A stretch of DNA of 9,467 nt, taken from contig CADDZH010000143.1 of assembly GCA_902812455.1 (NCBI GenBank), positions 1 through 9,467 on the forward strand. Direction: 5' to 3'. The translations under genes were made by a program, and so were the position numbers. The notes beneath the pieces are model-generated. The model ran no database searches, was not told the DNA's origin, and was given only the letters and a program-made list of their open reading frames with translations. This document shows, piece after piece, positions 6,356 through 9,467 of this stretch. The DNA is from Chloroflexota bacterium (GTDB lineage: Bacteria; Chloroflexota; Ktedonobacteria; Ktedonobacterales; Ktedonobacteraceae). How positions within the stretch are numbered: position 1 is the stretch's first letter; every line of letters starts with the position of its first letter.

Positions 6356-6401
6356 AAACAGACTGTTAGCAAAAGACAGACTACCTATATAATCTACTTT
6401 T

Positions 6402-6430
6402 TTGACAAGGGTGTACCCCATCAGTATATT
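6402..6430 (+). promoter_or_regulatory. Strong sigma70-type promoter on the plus strand
   Basis: A perfect -35 box TTGACA (6402-6407) and a near-perfect -10 box TATATT (6425-6430) are separated by exactly 17 bases, which include GGGT-GT-ACCC. The predicted transcription start is near 6437. It points away from the thiolase operon and into the 3' end of the isomerase gene on the opposite strand. The only frame it could serve is the short one from 6466 or 6508. Confidence 0.6.
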
Positions 6431-6443
6431 TTAATGCATAAGG

Positions 6444-6459
6444 TATCAGACATCTGATA
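6444..6459. promoter_or_regulatory. Operator-like palindrome just downstream of the plus-strand promoter
   Basis: TATCAGA-CA-TCTGATA is a perfect seven-base inverted repeat around two central bases, beginning about seven bases after the expected transcription start. Repressors of the GntR and related families commonly bind such 14-16-base palindromes at this position and so block transcription. The next bases repeat the half-site pattern (ATATCTG). The regulator is not identifiable from this window. Confidence 0.5.
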
Positions 6460-6465
6460 TCTGTG

Positions 6466-6693
6466 ATGAGCAATACATCTCGGAGGAAGGTCGAGCCGGC
6501 ATGGCACATGCGACAATCGATGGTGGAGTTGGTGCGTGAGACGGTGTTTAACTTGCTGCGTGACGAGCAAATGCCCGCCTTTCTTACAGGGTTTTCGCCT
6601 GTAAACCTCTCAAGTTTTGTTCAAGCAGAACCAACCATTGAGATGGCGAGAAGACGGCAGAGTTCTTGCAATTCCTGGCGTACATCCCCATAG
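6466..6693 (+). pseudogene. Short plus-strand reading frame, possibly a truncated regulator gene
   Basis: The frame encodes about 75 residues from ATG at 6466, or 61 from ATG at 6508, downstream of the strong promoter and operator. A GGAGGAAGG (6482-6490) lies 17 bases before the ATG at 6508, farther than ideal. The segment RQSMVELVRETVFNLLRDEQ (residues about 17-36 from 6466) is predicted helical and vaguely like the first helix of GntR-family regulators, but the expected Gly and LPSEREL-type continuation is missing. From 6621 it runs antisense through the isomerase 3' end, where its sequence is unlikely to be selected. It may be a decayed gene start left by a deletion, or not a gene at all. 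Confidence 0.22.
6584..6604 (-). terminator. Hairpin after the isomerase gene, possible terminator
   Basis: TTACAGG (6584-6590) and CCTGTAA (6598-6604) form a perfect seven-base stem with a seven-base loop. On the minus strand it begins 16 bases after the isomerase stop codon, the right place for the end of the sugar operon. No T-run follows on that strand, so it would be a weak terminator or only an mRNA 3'-end stabiliser. Confidence 0.4.
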
Positions 6694-7958
6694 ACGATAG
6701 CATAGTGCTGGCTACAGATGTTCTGCATGAACTCATCGGTATCTTCATCCAATTCCACCATAATAAATGGATATGGTGGGCAACCTACCTCGTGGAAACG
6801 TGGCCCTGGAACCGATCTTCCCCCCGCGATATGCATCTTAAACGTCCCTGACGGTGTTGACGCAAGACGGGCTAGCGTGATCGTTCCTTCCTTATATGGT
6901 GAACTGTTGAGCAATCCTTCATACAAAGCTGTGTGCTTATTGACAATTGGGCGACCGGCGGCAAAGCTGAGCGGGGCAAAGCCACAGGCGCCAAGCAGGA
7001 TGGAGTTTTCAGTCACATGATGCAGATCGCCATAGCTGGTTGGCGCTCCTGTGAGATAGTGCAGGATAAGCTGGGTCACAACCAGCGGAATGTCCCCTTC
7101 GCATGAGACAACCATTTCGTCACCCAGCATGGAAAGGGGCATACACGGGGCCATACCAAAGACACGAGAAAGCTCGTACTGGCATTTGATGGTCACAGCA
7201 TCATGATGCCTCTCTTGAGCCAGCGCCTTGATAGCGGCATACATGCGGTACACCCGGTTCGTGTCAGAAGGGGTGATCACCGCAAGCATGTTCCATCCCT
7301 GTGAGCGCGGCTGGTAGAGGCGAACATCCTCATCGGTTATTTTGTGATAGCGGTCGATGATCATATACTGGTCGACGTGATCTATTTCAGGCCCGAGCTG
7401 CGAACGCAACCTGGTATGATCCACCGTTCCTGTATACATCCCCATAGATGCGTAGCCGTACAGGCCTATTCTTGCGCCTGCAAGCTCACGCTCTACGGCA
7501 GCGGCGCGCATAAACGGCACAATGTGTGAGGTGAGCTTCGCTTCATCTGGCATGCCATAGACAAAGCGGAAACGAAACGACATCTCTTCGAGCGTTTCCC
7601 GGATCACCCCCGCTGCCGGTAATGCACCCAGCGTAACGCGGCTCCCGCCATCCATATAGGTTGTATGACTCCACAGGACGAGGGGAGTGGTGCGGAAAGC
7701 ACGTAGCGTCGCAATGAGGAGAGGAGCCTCCACCCAGCTTACAAGCACGAGTATGATAGCATCATACTCTTCACGATGCAGAAACGCCCTGGCCGGCTCT
7801 ACATCTTCGAACGTAATCACAGGAGGGGCGGGCAGGATATCTAAGCCCATGCGCTCAAGCGCCAGGCGTGAGTCATCGATCATGCGATGGAGCACGCTTG
7901 AAGGATAATCAGGATAGCCAAAGGCTATGCAGGCAGCGCGAGGAGTACGCAATGGCAT
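6621..7958 (-). CDS. L-fucose isomerase-like sugar isomerase
   Basis: A 445-residue member of the L-fucose/L-arabinose isomerase superfamily (the shorter fucose isomerase-related branch), expected to interconvert an aldose and a ketose with a bound divalent metal. The N-terminal half is Rossmann-like (AFGYPDYPS near residue 12; RIGLYGYASMGMY near 163-175). The C-terminal half carries SCEGDIPLVVTQLILHYLTG with Glu287, then Asp311 and the C-terminal HYAIVYGD with His418. The Glu-Asp spacing of 24 equals that of the E. coli FucI metal ligands as I recall them (337 and 361), so these are the probable metal residues. The usual His of the HCGxAP motif reads GACGFAP here (324-328), an oddity. ATG at 7958 is preferred over TTG at 8006 because AAGGAG stands eight bases before it. 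It is the last gene of the sugar group; the substrate is unknown. Confidence 0.8.
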   Translation of the reverse strand: MPLRTPRAACIAFGYPDYPSSVLHRMIDDSRLALERMGLDILPAPPVITFEDVEPARAFLHREEYDAIILVLVSWVEAPLLIATLRAFRTTPLVLWSHTTYMDGGSRVTLGALPAAGVIRETLEEMSFRFRFVYGMPDEAKLTSHIVPFMRAAAVERELAGARIGLYGYASMGMYTGTVDHTRLRSQLGPEIDHVDQYMIIDRYHKITDEDVRLYQPRSQGWNMLAVITPSDTNRVYRMYAAIKALAQERHHDAVTIKCQYELSRVFGMAPCMPLSMLGDEMVVSCEGDIPLVVTQLILHYLTGAPTSYGDLHHVTENSILLGACGFAPLSFAAGRPIVNKHTALYEGLLNSSPYKEGTITLARLASTPSGTFKMHIAGGRSVPGPRFHEVGCPPYPFIMVELDEDTDEFMQNICSQHYAIVYGDVRQELQELCRLLAISMVGSA

Positions 7959-8009
7959 GACATATGCTCCTTTTCCACTTTGAATACTTTTCCTGCTGGC
8001 AGCCAACCG

Positions 8010-8888
8010 TTACCCCAGGAACAAGGGCCGGGGCATGCCTTTCACGCCGGCCCTCACACGAAACAGATCGCCCGCAAACGGCTGACTCGCTCGCTGCTCC
8101 TCACTTAACTCTTCCCAGGCCGTGGTAATATAGAGTTCATCAAGAGAAGGGCCACCGAAAGCGCAACAAGCCGGGCACTGGACTGGGAGCTCAAGCTCTG
8201 CTATATGTTTACCAGATGGGTCGTACCGGACAATCTTCCAGCCATCCCAGTAGGCTATCCAGAGCGTCCCCTCGGCATCTACTGCGAGGCCGTCAGGAAC
8301 CCCCATTTCCCCTGAAGTATCCAGCAAGAGGCGGCGATGCGTAATGCTCCCTGCGTCAGGCGCGAAATCATACCGGTAAACGCATTTGCCGATTGAATCG
8401 ACAACATACATGACCTGGTTATCCGGACTCCAGCCAATGCCATTGATCAGCGCGAAATGCGTGTCCATGATATGCACCGAGCCATCGGGATCCAAACGAT
8501 AGAGTTCTCCCTGCATTAGATCCCATTGCCCTACCGTGCTCACGGTCCCGGCCCAGAATCTTCCCCGGCAATCAACATTGCCATCGTTGAAGCGCATGTG
8601 AGAACTGGCAACTTGTGGATGCGCAAGAAAGCTTGTCGTCCTGGAGGAAAGATCGTATAGAGCAAACCCTTTACCGGTAGCCATCACCAGCCCGCCGGAG
8701 GCCCGCAGCGCAATCGCTCCCACAGATACTCCCACGCTATATGTCTCGTACGTGCCAGTACCAGGATGATAGCGGTGAAATCTGCCTCCGAGGATATCGA
8801 CCCAGTAGAGCGCCTCTTCTTCCACGCTCCACACAGGGCACTCCCCTACCATATCCTGGCAGGCAAGGACGTGTTCCAACTGAGCCAT
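8010..8888 (-). CDS. SMP-30/gluconolactonase (LRE) family lactonase
   Basis: A 292-residue six-bladed beta-propeller metal enzyme, likely hydrolysing a sugar lactone to the sugar acid. Metal-site residues line up well with the family: Glu16 in GECPVW, Asn149 in LINGIGWSPD and Asp199 in VPDGLAVDAEGTLW, almost the same numbers as Glu18, Asn154 and Asp204 of human SMP30. RFNDGNVDCRGRFWAGT (99-115) supplies the substrate-side Arg99 and Asn101. No signal peptide is visible, so it is cytoplasmic. The ATG at 8888 is preceded by AGGAGGAG, a strong site. It starts only 11 bases after the epimerase-like gene and ends 51 bases before the isomerase, which fits one operon. A lactonase implies an oxidative sugar route; no dehydrogenase is visible in the window. 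Confidence 0.9.
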   Translation of the reverse strand: MAQLEHVLACQDMVGECPVWSVEEEALYWVDILGGRFHRYHPGTGTYETYSVGVSVGAIALRASGGLVMATGKGFALYDLSSRTTSFLAHPQVASSHMRFNDGNVDCRGRFWAGTVSTVGQWDLMQGELYRLDPDGSVHIMDTHFALINGIGWSPDNQVMYVVDSIGKCVYRYDFAPDAGSITHRRLLLDTSGEMGVPDGLAVDAEGTLWIAYWDGWKIVRYDPSGKHIAELELPVQCPACCAFGGPSLDELYITTAWEELSEEQRASQPFAGDLFRVRAGVKGMPRPLFLG

Positions 8889-8899
8889 AGTCTCCTCCT

Positions 8900-9467
8900 T
8901 TACGGCTTGACCTCGCCTCCCTCGCCGATACTGCTGACAGATTGTACTCCGCTATAGACGACCGCCTGCACAGCCGCTTCCAGGGATTCACCTGCGCCGA
9001 GCCTGCGATAACGACCCGCTTCAACGGCTTCGCTCAGCTTAGAGGGATAGCCGATCCAGGGCTCGACAATCGCGACATTCAGGCCACGATAGCCACCATA
9101 GCAGAGGTAGAGCCAGAGGCAGCCAAAGATAGCACGTGGATATATCAGGCCAAATCCCGTTGCGGAAGAGCGATCGGTGACGGCCAGCCAGCCTTGCTCC
9201 ATGCCCTCAAGATAGGAGAAGTTCATAGCAGCAGCTTCTGGCGGTAAAGGAAAGCGCAGATCTGCCATCTCTCCTCCTTGCTCCCTGGGAACAAAAGGCC
9301 AGGCAAACGTTACCCCCACCTGGCCCAACTTCCCCCCTGCAGCTTCCGCCACCACCCCTCTACAGGGAGGTACGTCGATACGGCTATCAGGGGATACGGC
9401 AAATGCCGGTTGGATGCCCCAATTAAAATCAATTGGGAGTGTGCCTGTATTGTTGATGCGGTGATCA
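8900..9467 (-). CDS. Aldose 1-epimerase-like protein, C-terminal part (cut by window edge)
   Basis: The last 188 codons of a gene whose start lies beyond the right edge; the frame is open to the boundary. The first visible residues, DHRINNTGTLPIDFNWGIQP, followed by AFAVSPDSRIDVP, match the galactose-mutarotase fold, in which a His after the xNTG turn (here WGIQPAFAV, with Gln where many members have His) sits near the sugar site. The tail VAIVEPWIGYPSKLSEAVEAGR followed by a GAGESLEAAV strand is typical of this superfamily's C-terminal beta-sandwich. The likely role is mutarotation or binding of an aldose, feeding the lactonase and isomerase downstream. A shorter frame beginning with GTG at 9355 is possible but would split the fold. 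The exact subfamily is uncertain. Confidence 0.7.
   Translation of the reverse strand, partial: DHRINNTGTLPIDFNWGIQPAFAVSPDSRIDVPPCRGVVAEAAGGKLGQVGVTFAWPFVPREQGGEMADLRFPLPPEAAAMNFSYLEGMEQGWLAVTDRSSATGFGLIYPRAIFGCLWLYLCYGGYRGLNVAIVEPWIGYPSKLSEAVEAGRYRRLGAGESLEAAVQAVVYSGVQSVSSIGEGGEVKP

Larger units (their letters stand above)
5902..6620. other. 719-base regulatory intergenic region
   Basis: This is the only long gene-free stretch, lying between the thiolase start and the sugar isomerase stop. From left to right it holds the thiolase leader, a candidate minus-strand promoter with an overlapping palindrome (5995-6034), imperfect direct repeats (6038-6083), a MITE-like insertion (6134-6285), a cluster of short palindromes (6322-6355), a strong plus-strand promoter with an operator (6402-6459), a short plus-strand reading frame and a hairpin (6584-6604). 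Apart from the GC-rich insertion, the centre (about 6000-6130 and 6345-6460) is clearly more AT-rich than the flanking genes. Confidence 0.7.

Noticed and set aside
7959..8006. TTG start for the isomerase at 8006
   Set aside because: The ATG at 7958 has a strong AAGGAG at good spacing, and the extra 16 residues do not look like part of the family.

Overview
The window carries eight protein-coding genes, all read from the minus strand (right to left on the given coordinates), arranged as two catabolic gene groups separated by a 719-base non-coding region. The first and last genes are cut by the window edges. The coding style is bacterial, with strong purine-rich ribosome binding sites, several genes a few tens of bases apart or overlapping, and moderate to high GC. 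Gene content plus the small GC-rich hairpin element around 6134-6285 fits a soil-type Gram-positive-like or Chloroflexota (for example Ktedonobacteria-like) chromosome. This assignment is an impression from sequence style only.

Right part (6621-9467): the end of a sugar operon. In transcription order it holds an aldose 1-epimerase-like protein (start outside the window), an SMP-30/gluconolactonase-type lactonase and an L-fucose isomerase-like protein. They are spaced 11 and 51 bases apart, and a hairpin lies just after the last stop. Together they suggest uptake-linked processing of a sugar or sugar acid: mutarotation, lactone opening and aldose/ketose isomerisation. The substrate cannot be read from the sequence.

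Middle (5902-6620): a non-coding stretch with unusually dense structure. It contains a 152-base MITE-like insertion with 16-base terminal inverted repeats and a target duplication of at least 7 bases. It also has a near-consensus plus-strand sigma70-type promoter followed by a palindromic operator, a cluster of short palindromes, a pair of imperfect direct repeats, and a candidate minus-strand promoter overlapping a palindrome in front of the thiolase gene. The plus-strand promoter leads only into a short, possibly truncated reading frame.

Left part (1-5901): an acyl-CoA operon. In order it holds an SCP2-type thiolase, a zinc-ribbon/OB-fold (DUF35) partner, the alpha and beta subunits of a class I CoA-transferase-like enzyme, a PaaK-type aryl/acyl-CoA ligase and a TetR-family regulator. 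After a 168-base gap comes the start of an aminoglycoside-phosphotransferase-fold kinase. The set looks like the activation and terminal thiolytic steps of an aromatic, alicyclic or steroid-ring acid pathway. The beta subunit appears to lack the catalytic glutamate of true CoA-transferases, so the pair may be a ring-opening hydrolase of the IpdAB kind. The TetR gene has no ATG, GTG or TTG upstream of its DNA-binding domain, so it must use an unusual start codon or carry a lesion or base error there.
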